Below, piece by piece: positions 35,177 to 42,547 of a stretch of DNA of 45,942 bases. The notes beneath the pieces are model-generated. The model searched no databases. It had not been told where the DNA came from and saw nothing but the letters and a program-made list of their open reading frames with translations. Positions within the stretch are counted from its first letter, which is position 1. Every line of letters begins with the position of its first letter. Source of the DNA: Burkholderiales bacterium UBA2459 (lineage in GTDB: Bacteria; Pseudomonadota; Gammaproteobacteria; Burkholderiales; Burkholderiaceae_E); NCBI GenBank assembly GCA_002342365.1, contig DDPV01000044.1, positions 41,281-87,222 of the forward strand, read 5' to 3'. The translations under genes and the position numbers were made by a program.

Positions 35177-36010
35177 CTAGGCCCTAACCAGCAGGTTTTC
35201 AGCGCTGTGTTTTCGTTTTGCAATCAAAAAATATTCTTGATTGCCCGACTGGCCGGTGATCAGGCTTGGGATCAAATCGTTGCGCGCATCAAAATCAAGG
35301 CCCATACCGGCGAAGCCTTCGGCCTGCTCAGCCAGACGTTGCGGCAGGATTGACCGATCGCGGATCACACCGTCTTTGAACAAGCGTTTGCGCTCGGACG
35401 GATCGGCACCAAGTTCAAACTGCGGTTTGATCAAAGCGACGCACCAGCCACCTGGCGCCAGACAGGCAATCGCCTGATCAAGCACATAGCGAAGGCCGAT
35501 GAACGACACATCGATTACCACACCGTCAGCGCCTGAGTCCGGCCACAAAGCGTCAAAGGCCTTGAGATCAGCAAGCTTTGCTGCATCGCTTCTGAAACTT
35601 GGCCAGGGATGTCGCAGGTTAACGCCTTCAACCGATCGCACCCGCGCATCAGCCTTCAGGCGCGGGTGCAATTGCGCCTGTCCCACATCGAACCCCAGGA
35701 CGCGTTGTGCACCGTAGTGCAGCAAGCAATCGCTAAAGCCTCCTGTGCTTTGACCGAAGTCGACCCAGTAACCCTGCACCCTGATTGCGGGCCTTGCACG
35801 CAAGACGCCTTGCAGTTTGGCGCCCGCTCGCGAAACGAATTCGTTTTCGCACGAGGGGGCAACGGCAATTTGCGCGTGCGCGCCGACGTCAAGCGCGGCC
35901 TTATCGACCGGCACGCCGTCGACGCTTACCACCCCTGCCTGAATCAGACGCGCCGCGGCCGATCGCGATGCCGCTAGGCCCTGTTGCTGCATGGCCTGGT
36001 CAAGCCGCAT
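35177..36010 (-). CDS. tlyA: TlyA-family rRNA 2'-O-methyltransferase (S4 plus FtsJ-like domains)
   Basis: Predicted SAM-dependent methyltransferase of ribosomal RNA (277 residues), also known as the hemolysin A family. An S4 RNA-binding domain (residues 1-60, MRLDQAMQQQGLAASRSAAARLI-type start) precedes an FtsJ-like fold. Catalytic-type residues are visible: Lys in SRAGAKLQGVL, the SAM loop DFGQSTGGFSD, Asp in VIDVSFIGLRYVL and Lys in ALIKPQFE. ATG 36010 is the first plausible start, 49 bases after ahcY; the frame upstream runs into ahcY. Its position between ahcY and metF means it probably shares their SAH-controlled transcript. Older hemolysin labels for this family are not supported. Confidence 0.9.
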   Translation of the reverse strand: MRLDQAMQQQGLAASRSAAARLIQAGVVSVDGVPVDKAALDVGAHAQIAVAPSCENEFVSRAGAKLQGVLRARPAIRVQGYWVDFGQSTGGFSDCLLHYGAQRVLGFDVGQAQLHPRLKADARVRSVEGVNLRHPWPSFRSDAAKLADLKAFDALWPDSGADGVVIDVSFIGLRYVLDQAIACLAPGGWCVALIKPQFELGADPSERKRLFKDGVIRDRSILPQRLAEQAEGFAGMGLDFDARNDLIPSLITGQSGNQEYFLIAKRKHSAENLLVRA

Positions 36011-36059
36011 GGCGATCGCTTCGGGTTGTACCGGGTCCGCGCCTTTGTCAGTGATGCGA

Positions 36060-37517
36060 TCAGTAGCGGTAGGTCTCGGGTTTGTAAGGCCCTTGCGTAT
36101 CCACACCGATGTATTGCGCTTGTTCGGCTGTGAGCTCGGTGAGTTTGGCACCGAGTTTTTTCAGCTGCAGGCGCGCAACTTTCTCATCAAGATGTTTAGG
36201 CAGCACGTAAACCTTGCCGTTTTCATAGCGTTCTTTGTACTGAAACAATTCGATTTGCGCAATCACCTGATTGGCAAACGAAGAGCTCATCACATAAGAG
36301 GGGTGGCCGGTTCCGCAGCCCAGGTTGACCAAACGACCTTCGGCCAGCAAGATGATGCGCTTGCCGTCAGGGAAAATCACGTGGTCGACTTGCGGCTTGA
36401 TGTTTTCCCAGCGACAGTCCTTGAGCCCAGCGACATCGATTTCGTTATCGAAATGACCGATGTTGCAAACAATCGCCTGATCCTTCATGCGTGCCATGTG
36501 CTCGCGCGTGATCACGTCCTTGTTTCCGGTTGCTGTTACAAAAATATCCGCGTGCTCGCAGGCGTCTTCCATCGTGACGATGCGATAGCCTTCCATGGCG
36601 GCTTGCAAGGCGCAAATTGGGTCGATCTCCGTGATCCACACCTGGGCTGACAAAGCGCGCAAAGCCTGGGCAGAGCCTTTGCCAACATCGCCATAGCCAG
36701 CGACCACTGCGACCTTGCCGGCAATCATCACACCGGTTGCGCGCTTGATGCCATCGACCAGGGACTCACGACAGCCGTACAAATTATCAAACTTGCTCTT
36801 GGTCACCGAGTCGTTCACGTTAATCGCGCGAAACGCCAGCTCGCCATGGTCAGCCATTTGGTAAAGACGCTTCACTCCGGTTGTGGTCTCTTCGGTAACG
36901 CCGATCACAGCCTGCAGGTGACGCGCATAAAAGCCGGGATCCTTGGCAAGCTTTGCCCTGATCGCATCAAAAAGCGCTGCCTCTTCATCGCTACCCGGGT
37001 TGCTCAGATGGCTTGGGTCTTTCGCGGCCTTGGTACCCAAATGCAACAGCATGGTTGCATCGCCACCATCGTCCAGAATCATGTTGGTGCAAGCGCCATC
37101 GGCCCACTCAAAAATCCGGTGGGTGTAATCCCAGTACTCGGCAAGCGTCTCGCCTTTGTAGGCAAACACTGGAATTTGAGCGGCTGCGATGGCAGCGGCG
37201 GCATGATCCTGGGTGGAGAAAATGTTGCACGATGCCCAACGAACTTCGGCACCGAGCGCAACCAGCGTCTCGATCAACACGGCGGTTTGGATCGTCATGT
37301 GAAGCGAGCCGGTGATCCGCGCACCTGCAAGCGGCTTGGATGCAGCGAATTCGTCGCGGATCGCCATCAAGCCGGGCATTTCTGTTTCGGCGATGCAGAT
37401 TTCTTTGCGTCCCCAGTCAGCGAGCGACAGATCAGCGACGATGAAGTCGTTAAAGGCATCGTTCTTAGCCTGGCTGCGGCTGGGGTAGGGAATCACTTCT
37501 TTAGCTACGGCGCTCAT
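36060..37517 (-). CDS. ahcY: Adenosylhomocysteinase (SAH hydrolase)
   Basis: Splits S-adenosylhomocysteine, the product of all SAM methyltransferases, to adenosine and homocysteine. At 485 residues it is the long bacterial form with an extra loop in mid-protein. Clear features are GARITGSLHMTIQTAVLIETL, the active-site VNDSVTKSKFDNLYGCRESL, the NAD loop VVAGYGDVGKGSAQALR and the C-terminal GPYKPETYRY. A very strong ribosome site (AAGGAGG, 7 bases before ATG) lies just after the SAH riboswitch. It is the first gene of ahcY-tlyA-metF. Confidence 0.98.
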   Translation of the reverse strand: MSAVAKEVIPYPSRSQAKNDAFNDFIVADLSLADWGRKEICIAETEMPGLMAIRDEFAASKPLAGARITGSLHMTIQTAVLIETLVALGAEVRWASCNIFSTQDHAAAAIAAAQIPVFAYKGETLAEYWDYTHRIFEWADGACTNMILDDGGDATMLLHLGTKAAKDPSHLSNPGSDEEAALFDAIRAKLAKDPGFYARHLQAVIGVTEETTTGVKRLYQMADHGELAFRAINVNDSVTKSKFDNLYGCRESLVDGIKRATGVMIAGKVAVVAGYGDVGKGSAQALRALSAQVWITEIDPICALQAAMEGYRIVTMEDACEHADIFVTATGNKDVITREHMARMKDQAIVCNIGHFDNEIDVAGLKDCRWENIKPQVDHVIFPDGKRIILLAEGRLVNLGCGTGHPSYVMSSSFANQVIAQIELFQYKERYENGKVYVLPKHLDEKVARLQLKKLGAKLTELTAEQAQYIGVDTQGPYKPETYRY

Positions 37518-37548
37518 GCTGCGCCCTCCTTTTTGAAAAACAAAGTGG

Positions 37549-37640
37549 GCGAGCGCCGTTGCACAAGCCGCTCGGTCAGAGCAACCTGCCCGAGCCTGGG
37601 GATGTCTGAACCAGACAAACCTCGCAACGCTCCTCGGGCA
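37549..37640 (-). promoter_or_regulatory. SAH riboswitch upstream of ahcY
   Basis: Read on the minus strand, the leader contains the conserved SAH-riboswitch core: GCCCGAGGAGCGTTGCGAGG at the 5' end, AGGCTCGGGC about 50 bases later, and GCAACGGCGCTC at the 3' end. P1 forms from GCCCGAG with CTCGGGC. The pseudoknot forms from GAGCG and TTGC of the 5' core with CGCTC and GCAA of the 3' segment. An inner hairpin (GTCTGGTTCAGAC) separates them. SAH riboswitches are known to turn on ahcY, metH and metF expression when SAH rises. The ribosome site follows about 20 bases later. The match is by memory of the consensus, but is extensive. Confidence 0.93.
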
Positions 37641-37644
37641 TTGG

Positions 37645-37669
37645 AAAAATCGGGCGAAGTATAGCCCGA
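37645..37669 (-). terminator. Intrinsic terminator after metK, loop contains a -10-like hexamer
   Basis: On the minus strand TCGGGC (37669-37664) and GCCCGA (37655-37650) form a 6-bp GC-rich stem with an 8-base loop, followed by five T residues (37649-37645). It begins only five bases beyond the metK stop. The loop contains TATACT (37663-37658), which could serve as the -10 element for the ahcY riboswitch transcript, though no good -35 is seen. Confidence 0.75.
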
Positions 37670-37673
37670 AAGA

Positions 37674-38840
37674 TTAAAACCCTGCATCGGCGCGCAAGGC
37701 TTGCGCTTTATCCGTCCGCTCCCAGCTGAATTCGGGCTCATCGCGGCCAAAATGGCCGTAGGCTGCTGTCTTCTGGTAAATCGGGCGCAGCAGATCCAGC
37801 ATTTGCACAATGCCCTTGGGGCGAAGGTCGAAATGCCTTGCAATTAGCGCAGCCAGTTGCTCGTCGCTGATCTTGCCGGTCCCAAAGGTGGTGACCATAA
37901 TCGAGGTCGGACGGGCAACGCCAATGGCGTAGCTCACCTGAATCTGGCAGCGGCTGGCAAGGCCTGCAGCCACAACGTTCTTCGCGACGTAGCGCGCTGC
38001 ATAGGCCGCTGAACGATCGACCTTCGAGGGGTCTTTACCTGAAAACGCGCCCCCGCCATGCGGAGCGGCACCGCCATAGCTGTCGACGATGATTTTTCGG
38101 CCGGTCAGACCGCAGTCGCCCTGCGGACCGCCCACCACAAAGCGCCCGGTCGGATTAACCAGGTAGGTGATTGAATCGCCGAGCAAATTCTTGGGAAGAA
38201 CCGGCTTGATGATTTCTTCGATCACCGCCTCACGCAATTGTTCGTGGGCAATCTCCGGTGCATGCTGGGTGGACAACACCACGGTGTCGACGCTGTGCGG
38301 CTTATCATCAACATAGCGCAGCGTGACCTGACTTTTTGCGTCGGGCCGAAGCCATGGCAGACGACCGTCGCGCCGCAATTGGGCCTGGCGCTCGACGAGC
38401 CGGTGCGCGTAGTGGATGGCCGCAGGCATCAGCACCGGCGTTTCGTCGCAGGCATAACCAAACATCAATCCCTGATCGCCCGCCCCCTGCTCTAGATCGA
38501 GGCCCCGGCCTTCGTCAACCCCTTGCGCGATGTCCTGGCTTTGCTTGTCATAGGCCACCAATACAGCGCAGCCCTTGTAATCAATGCCGTATTCGGTATT
38601 GTCATAGCCAATCCGTTTGATGGTGTCGCGCGCCACCTGGATGTAGTCAACGCTCGCCCCAGTGGTGATTTCGCCTGCAAGCACCACCAGCCCGGTGTTG
38701 CACAGTGTTTCGGCCGCAACCCTTGAGTGCGGATCCTGGGCGAAGATGGCATCGAGAATCGCATCCGATATCTGGTCAGACACTTTATCCGGATGCCCCT
38801 CAGAAACCGACTCCGAAGTGAAAAGGTAGTTTTTGCTCAT
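37674..38840 (-). CDS. metK: S-adenosylmethionine synthetase
   Basis: Makes SAM from methionine and ATP (388 residues). Family signatures are TSESVSEGHPDKVSDQISDAILD, the methionine-loop region GAGDQGLMFGYA, GGPQGDCGLTGRKIIVD and the phosphate-binding GGGAFSGKDPSKVDRSAAY. The start is ATG 38840, six bases after AGGAG; the open frame to 38918 is leader. It lies upstream of ahcY on the same strand, but a terminator and the riboswitch separate them, so it is its own unit with a roughly 95-base leader. Confidence 0.97.
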   Translation of the reverse strand: MSKNYLFTSESVSEGHPDKVSDQISDAILDAIFAQDPHSRVAAETLCNTGLVVLAGEITTGASVDYIQVARDTIKRIGYDNTEYGIDYKGCAVLVAYDKQSQDIAQGVDEGRGLDLEQGAGDQGLMFGYACDETPVLMPAAIHYAHRLVERQAQLRRDGRLPWLRPDAKSQVTLRYVDDKPHSVDTVVLSTQHAPEIAHEQLREAVIEEIIKPVLPKNLLGDSITYLVNPTGRFVVGGPQGDCGLTGRKIIVDSYGGAAPHGGGAFSGKDPSKVDRSAAYAARYVAKNVVAAGLASRCQIQVSYAIGVARPTSIMVTTFGTGKISDEQLAALIARHFDLRPKGIVQMLDLLRPIYQKTAAYGHFGRDEPEFSWERTDKAQALRADAGF

Positions 38841-38936
38841 GCCATGCTCCTGGTTGTTGGGCGTAGCCAACTTCCCGGTGAAGCGGCGACGCTTTAGCGG
38901 TATTGATATGCCCCGCAAGTTGTCATTAACTCGGCA
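38841..38936 (-). promoter_or_regulatory. Structured metK leader of unknown function
   Basis: On the minus strand CAACTT (38922-38917 region) can pair with AAGTTG (about 38869-38874), enclosing about 40 bases. Inside, AAGCG/CGCTT closes a 4-base loop (38881-38894), next to the sequence CCGCTAAAGCG. I cannot match this to a known riboswitch class. SAM-II also has a GCUAAA core, but its other helices do not form here. Confidence 0.35.
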
Positions 38937-38950
38937 GGTGCGATTATAAC
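38920..38950. promoter_or_regulatory. Overlapping divergent promoter elements for metK and the acyltransferase pair
   Basis: The plus strand has TTGTCA (38920-38925) and TATAAC (38945-38950), each 5 of 6 matches but with a long 19-base spacer, ending about 19 bases before the acyltransferase ATG. The minus strand has a perfect TATAAT at 38948-38943 for metK, without a good -35 element. The two -10 elements overlap, so the promoters may compete. Confidence 0.4.
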
Positions 38951-38968
38951 GCTTGTCAAAAAGCTGCC

Positions 38969-39817
38969 ATGATTCGTTTATTGTTCAAATTTTTTTCGCA
39001 GTTCCCCTTGCGATGGCTCTGGGCATTCGGCGCGCCTTTGGGCAGTTTCGTCTGGTTTGCGTCCAAAAACTACAGGCTCAAGTCACTCGCTCACATTGGG
39101 GCGGCAGGCTTCGACCCCGAAGGTTCACTGCCTGCGGCGGTGCGGGCCAACACCGGCCGATTGATGGCAGAGTTGCCGGCCATCTGGTTTTGGTCCGAAC
39201 CCCGGCTCATCGCGCACTGCCATAGCGCAAGCGAATCAGTGCTCTTGCAGGCGATCGAGCAGGCAGCACGTGAGCGTCGGGGTTTGCTGTTCATGACCCC
39301 GCATCTGGGCAGCTTCGAGGTGATTCCGCGCTACATCGCAAAGCACCTGCCGATCACGGTGCTCTACAAACCCGCAAAAAACCCCGCGGTCGATCGCTTG
39401 ATCTGCGAGGCGCGCAATCGTGGGCTGGTGCGATCAGTGCCCGCCGACTTGGGCGGGGTGCGCGCCTTATTGCGTTGCCTCCAACGCGGTGAGGCGGTGG
39501 GCTTGTTACCGGATCAGGTACCTAGCCAGGGCGATGGTCAGCTTGCCCCTTTTTTCTCACGACCGGCCTGGACGATGACGCTTCCCCGGGGCCTGATCGA
39601 GCGGCTCAACCCGATTGTGCTGATCGCGGTGGCTGAGCGCAGACTTTGTACAACAGTCAGCGGAAGGGGTGCATGGGAAATTCACTTTGAGGCTTATCAC
39701 GGTGCATCATCGCCGCAAGCGATCAACGCCGCGATGGAGCAATGGATCAGGCGCCTACCCGAGCAGTATTTGTGGAGTTACAACCGCTATAAAGGAACAG
39801 AAGTCCCGAACCGATGA
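38969..39817 (+). CDS. Lipid A biosynthesis acyltransferase, LpxL/HtrB family (first of two)
   Basis: Inner-membrane enzyme of 282 residues that transfers a fatty acyl chain from ACP to lipid A. The catalytic HX4(D/E) motif is in MTPHLGSFEVI near residue 111. Further family features are the N-terminal membrane segment, VLYKPAKNPAVDRL, GLLPDQVPSQGDG and the C-terminal PEQYLWSYNRYK. It has no clear ribosome site. Its stop overlaps the start of a second family member by 4 bases. The two share only modest similarity. Which acyl position each one modifies cannot be told. Confidence 0.92.
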   Translation: MIRLLFKFFSQFPLRWLWAFGAPLGSFVWFASKNYRLKSLAHIGAAGFDPEGSLPAAVRANTGRLMAELPAIWFWSEPRLIAHCHSASESVLLQAIEQAARERRGLLFMTPHLGSFEVIPRYIAKHLPITVLYKPAKNPAVDRLICEARNRGLVRSVPADLGGVRALLRCLQRGEAVGLLPDQVPSQGDGQLAPFFSRPAWTMTLPRGLIERLNPIVLIAVAERRLCTTVSGRGAWEIHFEAYHGASSPQAINAAMEQWIRRLPEQYLWSYNRYKGTEVPNR

Positions 39818-40704
39818 ACGAGCGCAGTCTGGAAGCCGCCACCGCAGCGTTGATCAGCCTTGCAAGGCTGATGTCGCGCTGGCCCCGTGCGCTGATGCAA
39901 AGCGTTGCAAGGGCGATCGGTTGGTTGGTTTATCAGCTGGTTGCGCGCCGTCGCGAGGTGGCGCTTACAAACCTTGCGATTGCATTTCCTGACCTTTCGC
40001 TCGGCGAGCGCCAGGCCATTGCTAAAGCCCATCTCGGCGCCTTCATCGTCAGCGTGATCGATCGCTTTGCCTTGTGGGAGGGGCCGACTGATCGCCTTGA
40101 GACAATGGTCAAGGTCAGCGGTTGGTCGCGGCTGCAATCGGCCCGGGCGGCTGGCCCGGTGATTGTGCTCGCACCGCATTTTCTTGGCCTTGATGCTGGG
40201 GGTTTGTATCTCAGCTCGAAGCTTCCAGTGGTTTCGGTTTACGCCCAGCAAAAAAGCCAGCGGCTTACCGAGGCCATGACTGCCGGGAGGAGTCGCTTTC
40301 CTGACACGAGTCTTGTGCTGCGCAACGAGGGTTTGCGCAGCGTGTTGCGTCATGTCAAGCAAGGCAAGGTGCTTTATTTGCTGCCCGATATGGACTTGGG
40401 AGCCCGTGATGCGGTGTTTGTTCCTTTTTTTGGCATCGATGCTGCGACGGTGACCACGGTATCAAGGCTTGCGCGCATGACCGGCGCCCAGGTCCTGCCC
40501 ACGGTCACCCGCTTGCACGGCGATCATTATCAGCTTGAGATTTTCCCGCCCTGGACCGATCTTGCGCTGATCGATCCGATGGAGGCGGCAAGCCGCATGA
40601 ATGCCTTCATCGAAGCGCGTGTGCTGGAGGATCCGCATCAGTATTTATGGACCCACCGACGCTACAAGACACGTCCTCCGGGTGAGGCTCCGGTTTATCG
40701 TTAA
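39814..40704 (+). CDS. Lipid A biosynthesis acyltransferase, LpxL/LpxM family (second of two)
   Basis: Paralogue of the preceding gene, 296 residues. The catalytic HX4D motif is in VLAPHFLGLDAGG, followed by SVYAQQKSQRL, LLPDMDLGARDAVFVPFFG and the C-terminal HQYLWTHRRYKTRPPGE. The presence of Asp at the end of the motif (Glu in the upstream paralogue) and the overlapping arrangement suggest that the pair performs successive secondary acylations. The start ATG 39814 lies within the stop region of the first gene (ATGA). The stop is 45 bases before dapF. Confidence 0.92.
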   Translation: MNERSLEAATAALISLARLMSRWPRALMQSVARAIGWLVYQLVARRREVALTNLAIAFPDLSLGERQAIAKAHLGAFIVSVIDRFALWEGPTDRLETMVKVSGWSRLQSARAAGPVIVLAPHFLGLDAGGLYLSSKLPVVSVYAQQKSQRLTEAMTAGRSRFPDTSLVLRNEGLRSVLRHVKQGKVLYLLPDMDLGARDAVFVPFFGIDAATVTTVSRLARMTGAQVLPTVTRLHGDHYQLEIFPPWTDLALIDPMEAASRMNAFIEARVLEDPHQYLWTHRRYKTRPPGEAPVYR

Positions 40705-40749
40705 AATGCGAATCCGCCTCAAGCCCCGGGTTCAATACGCAGCCTCCGG

Positions 40750-41649
40750 ATGATTCGATTTACCAAAATGCAAGGCGCGGGCAACGACTTCGTTGTCATC
40801 GATGCCTGCCGTCAAGAGGTTCCGGTCAACGCCGTGGATTGGAAGCAACTGGCTGACCGGCAGTTTGGTATCGGAGCTGACCAGATTCTGATTGTTGAAA
40901 AGCCGCAAAATCCCCAGCACGATTTTCGTTATCGAATTTTTAATGCGGATGGTGCTGAAGTCGAACAGTGCGGCAATGGCGCGCGCTGTTTTGTGCGCTT
41001 TGTGCACGATCAGGGTTTGAGCACAAAAAAGAAGATCAGCGTTGAGACGACGGCAGGCCTCATCGTGCCCGAGTTGACCGACAACGGCCTGGTCAGGGTC
41101 GATATGGCGGCTCCCAACTTTGGCAGCCGCCATCAAGGTTTTGTCGATTGGGAGGCCGCAAGAAGGCTTGGCAAGGCCGAGGTCGAGGGGCGCATCGAGC
41201 GTGTTGAGCTTGCCTCGCCTGCGCCGCATGTGCTGGCAAAGCTCGAGCTTGACTTGCTCTCGATGGGAAACCCGCATGCGGTGCTCTTTCTGGATGCCCC
41301 GGCAAACGATGCGATGCTTGCGGCCTTTGGCGCCTATGTCTGCAAACACCCGGTTTTCCCCAAAGGCGTCAATGTCGGCTTTGCAAGCCTGCGCTCCCCG
41401 CAGCAGCTGCAGTTGCGTGTCTTCGAACGTGGTGCAGGCGAGACACTTGCCTGCGGAAGCGGCGCTTGCGCGGCTGCGGTGCTTGCCATGGAGCGAAAAA
41501 GGGCGCAATCACGCTTGCAGGTTCAGGCGCGTGGGGGCAATCTCTGGATCGAGTGGGCCGGCGGGCAGTCGGCTGTCATGATGAGCGGGCCTGCCGAAAC
41601 GGTTTTTGAAGGGCAAATCGTGCTGCCGATGCGCCAAAGTCTGCCGTAG
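40750..41649 (+). CDS. dapF: Diaminopimelate epimerase
   Basis: Converts LL- to meso-diaminopimelate for peptidoglycan and lysine (299 residues). Two-base epimerisation needs a pair of cysteines, both visible: EQCGNGARCF near residue 76 and LACGSGACAAAV near residue 236. KMQGAGNDFVVID opens the protein. A small insert region (SRHQGFVDWEAARRLGKAEVEGRIE) lies between the two domains. It is followed after 20 bases by the DUF484 gene, a common pairing in proteobacteria. Confidence 0.96.
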   Translation: MIRFTKMQGAGNDFVVIDACRQEVPVNAVDWKQLADRQFGIGADQILIVEKPQNPQHDFRYRIFNADGAEVEQCGNGARCFVRFVHDQGLSTKKKISVETTAGLIVPELTDNGLVRVDMAAPNFGSRHQGFVDWEAARRLGKAEVEGRIERVELASPAPHVLAKLELDLLSMGNPHAVLFLDAPANDAMLAAFGAYVCKHPVFPKGVNVGFASLRSPQQLQLRVFERGAGETLACGSGACAAAVLAMERKRAQSRLQVQARGGNLWIEWAGGQSAVMMSGPAETVFEGQIVLPMRQSLP

Positions 41650-41669
41650 CGCTGAATCCAGGAGTTTTC

Positions 41670-42482
41670 ATGTCTGAGGGCCGAAACGAAGATCACGAGC
41701 ATCAAGTCGAGCGCTGGCTCAAGGCGAACCCCGATTTTTTGCAAAGGCACCCCGAGCTCTTGTCGCAGCTCAAGATGCCCGATTTGCACACGGGACGCGC
41801 GGTTTCCCTGCATGAGCGCCAGCTTGAGGTGATGCGCGAAAAACACCGCCAACTCGAGCACCGACTCGCCGATTTGATGCGGATTGCGCAGGAAAATGAC
41901 TTGATCGGCGAGAAAATGCAACGCTTTACCCGCCAGTTGCTTTTGCATGAACAACGATCGAGCTTGGATCAGCGTCTGATCGAATTGCTCGGCGAAGTCT
42001 TTCAGGTGCCTCAAGTTGGTCTGAAAGTTTGGCCGCTTGGGACTGCAAGGCTCGAGCCAGGCCTTTCTTTGCCGCTTAGCGCCGAGCAAATCGCGCAGGT
42101 TGATCTTATGCAGCAGCCGCTTTGCGGTAGTCCGGCGCAAAAACCCGGGGTTTCATGGCTTGTCGACCGTGGCCAAAGCGCCCGCTCGGTGGCCTTGTTG
42201 GCCCTGCGACGCGGGGTCGAGCCGCAAGCCTTCGGTCTTTTGGTCCTGGGTTCAGCCGATGCGGACCGCTTTCATGCGCAAATGGGTACGGCCTTTTTAC
42301 AAAGGCTAGGCGAGCTGGTCTCTGCAGCGCTCACGCCGGCGTTGAGCGCCTTGTGGGCGAAGTCCGAGGATCTGGCTGCAGTGCCTGTGCAAGCGCCGCA
42401 AAGCCATGCGGAGCGGCCAAAGGCGCAAAACGATGCAACAGTGCAGGCCGGGCCTGATCAATCCGAGGTCGAAGCCGGGTGA
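41670..42482 (+). CDS. DUF484 family protein (GAF-like)
   Basis: A 270-residue cytoplasmic protein of the DUF484 family, often encoded between dapF and xerC. The N terminus EDHEHQVERWLKANPDFLQRHPELLSQL is the family signature, then a heptad-rich helix (about residues 45-75, RQLEVMREKHRQLEHRL-like) and a GAF-like domain with LLVLGSADADRFHAQMGTAFLQRLGELV. The last 40 residues are low-complexity, rich in Ala/Gln/Pro. No function is established; its context suggests a link to XerC. It ends overlapping the xerC GTG by 3 bases. Confidence 0.9.
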   Translation: MSEGRNEDHEHQVERWLKANPDFLQRHPELLSQLKMPDLHTGRAVSLHERQLEVMREKHRQLEHRLADLMRIAQENDLIGEKMQRFTRQLLLHEQRSSLDQRLIELLGEVFQVPQVGLKVWPLGTARLEPGLSLPLSAEQIAQVDLMQQPLCGSPAQKPGVSWLVDRGQSARSVALLALRRGVEPQAFGLLVLGSADADRFHAQMGTAFLQRLGELVSAALTPALSALWAKSEDLAAVPVQAPQSHAERPKAQNDATVQAGPDQSEVEAG

Positions 42483-42547
42483 CCGAGCCAAGCGCATCAA
42501 GCCAAGGCGCAGGCGGTATGACCGAACCGAGCGCTTCAAACCGAGGC
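42479..42547 (+). repeat. Tandem imperfect repeat at the start of xerC
   Basis: Copies at 42479-42508 and 42518-42547 agree at 24 of 30 bases by eye. Each begins with a start codon (GTG, then ATG) and encodes MTEPSAS followed by SQG or NRG. Both are in the xerC frame, so the protein can start in either copy. No strong ribosome site was seen for either. Confidence 0.8.

Noticed and set aside
36846..37664. Open frame of 272 codons on the plus strand
   Set aside because: It is antisense to ahcY and its riboswitch, both well supported.
38841..38936. SAM-II riboswitch upstream of metK
   Set aside because: A CTTGC and a GCTAAA word are present in the right order, but the P2 helices required by SAM-II cannot form, so only an unassigned leader is reported.
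40732..41508. Open frame of 258 codons on the minus strand
   Set aside because: It is antisense to dapF, which has both catalytic cysteines.
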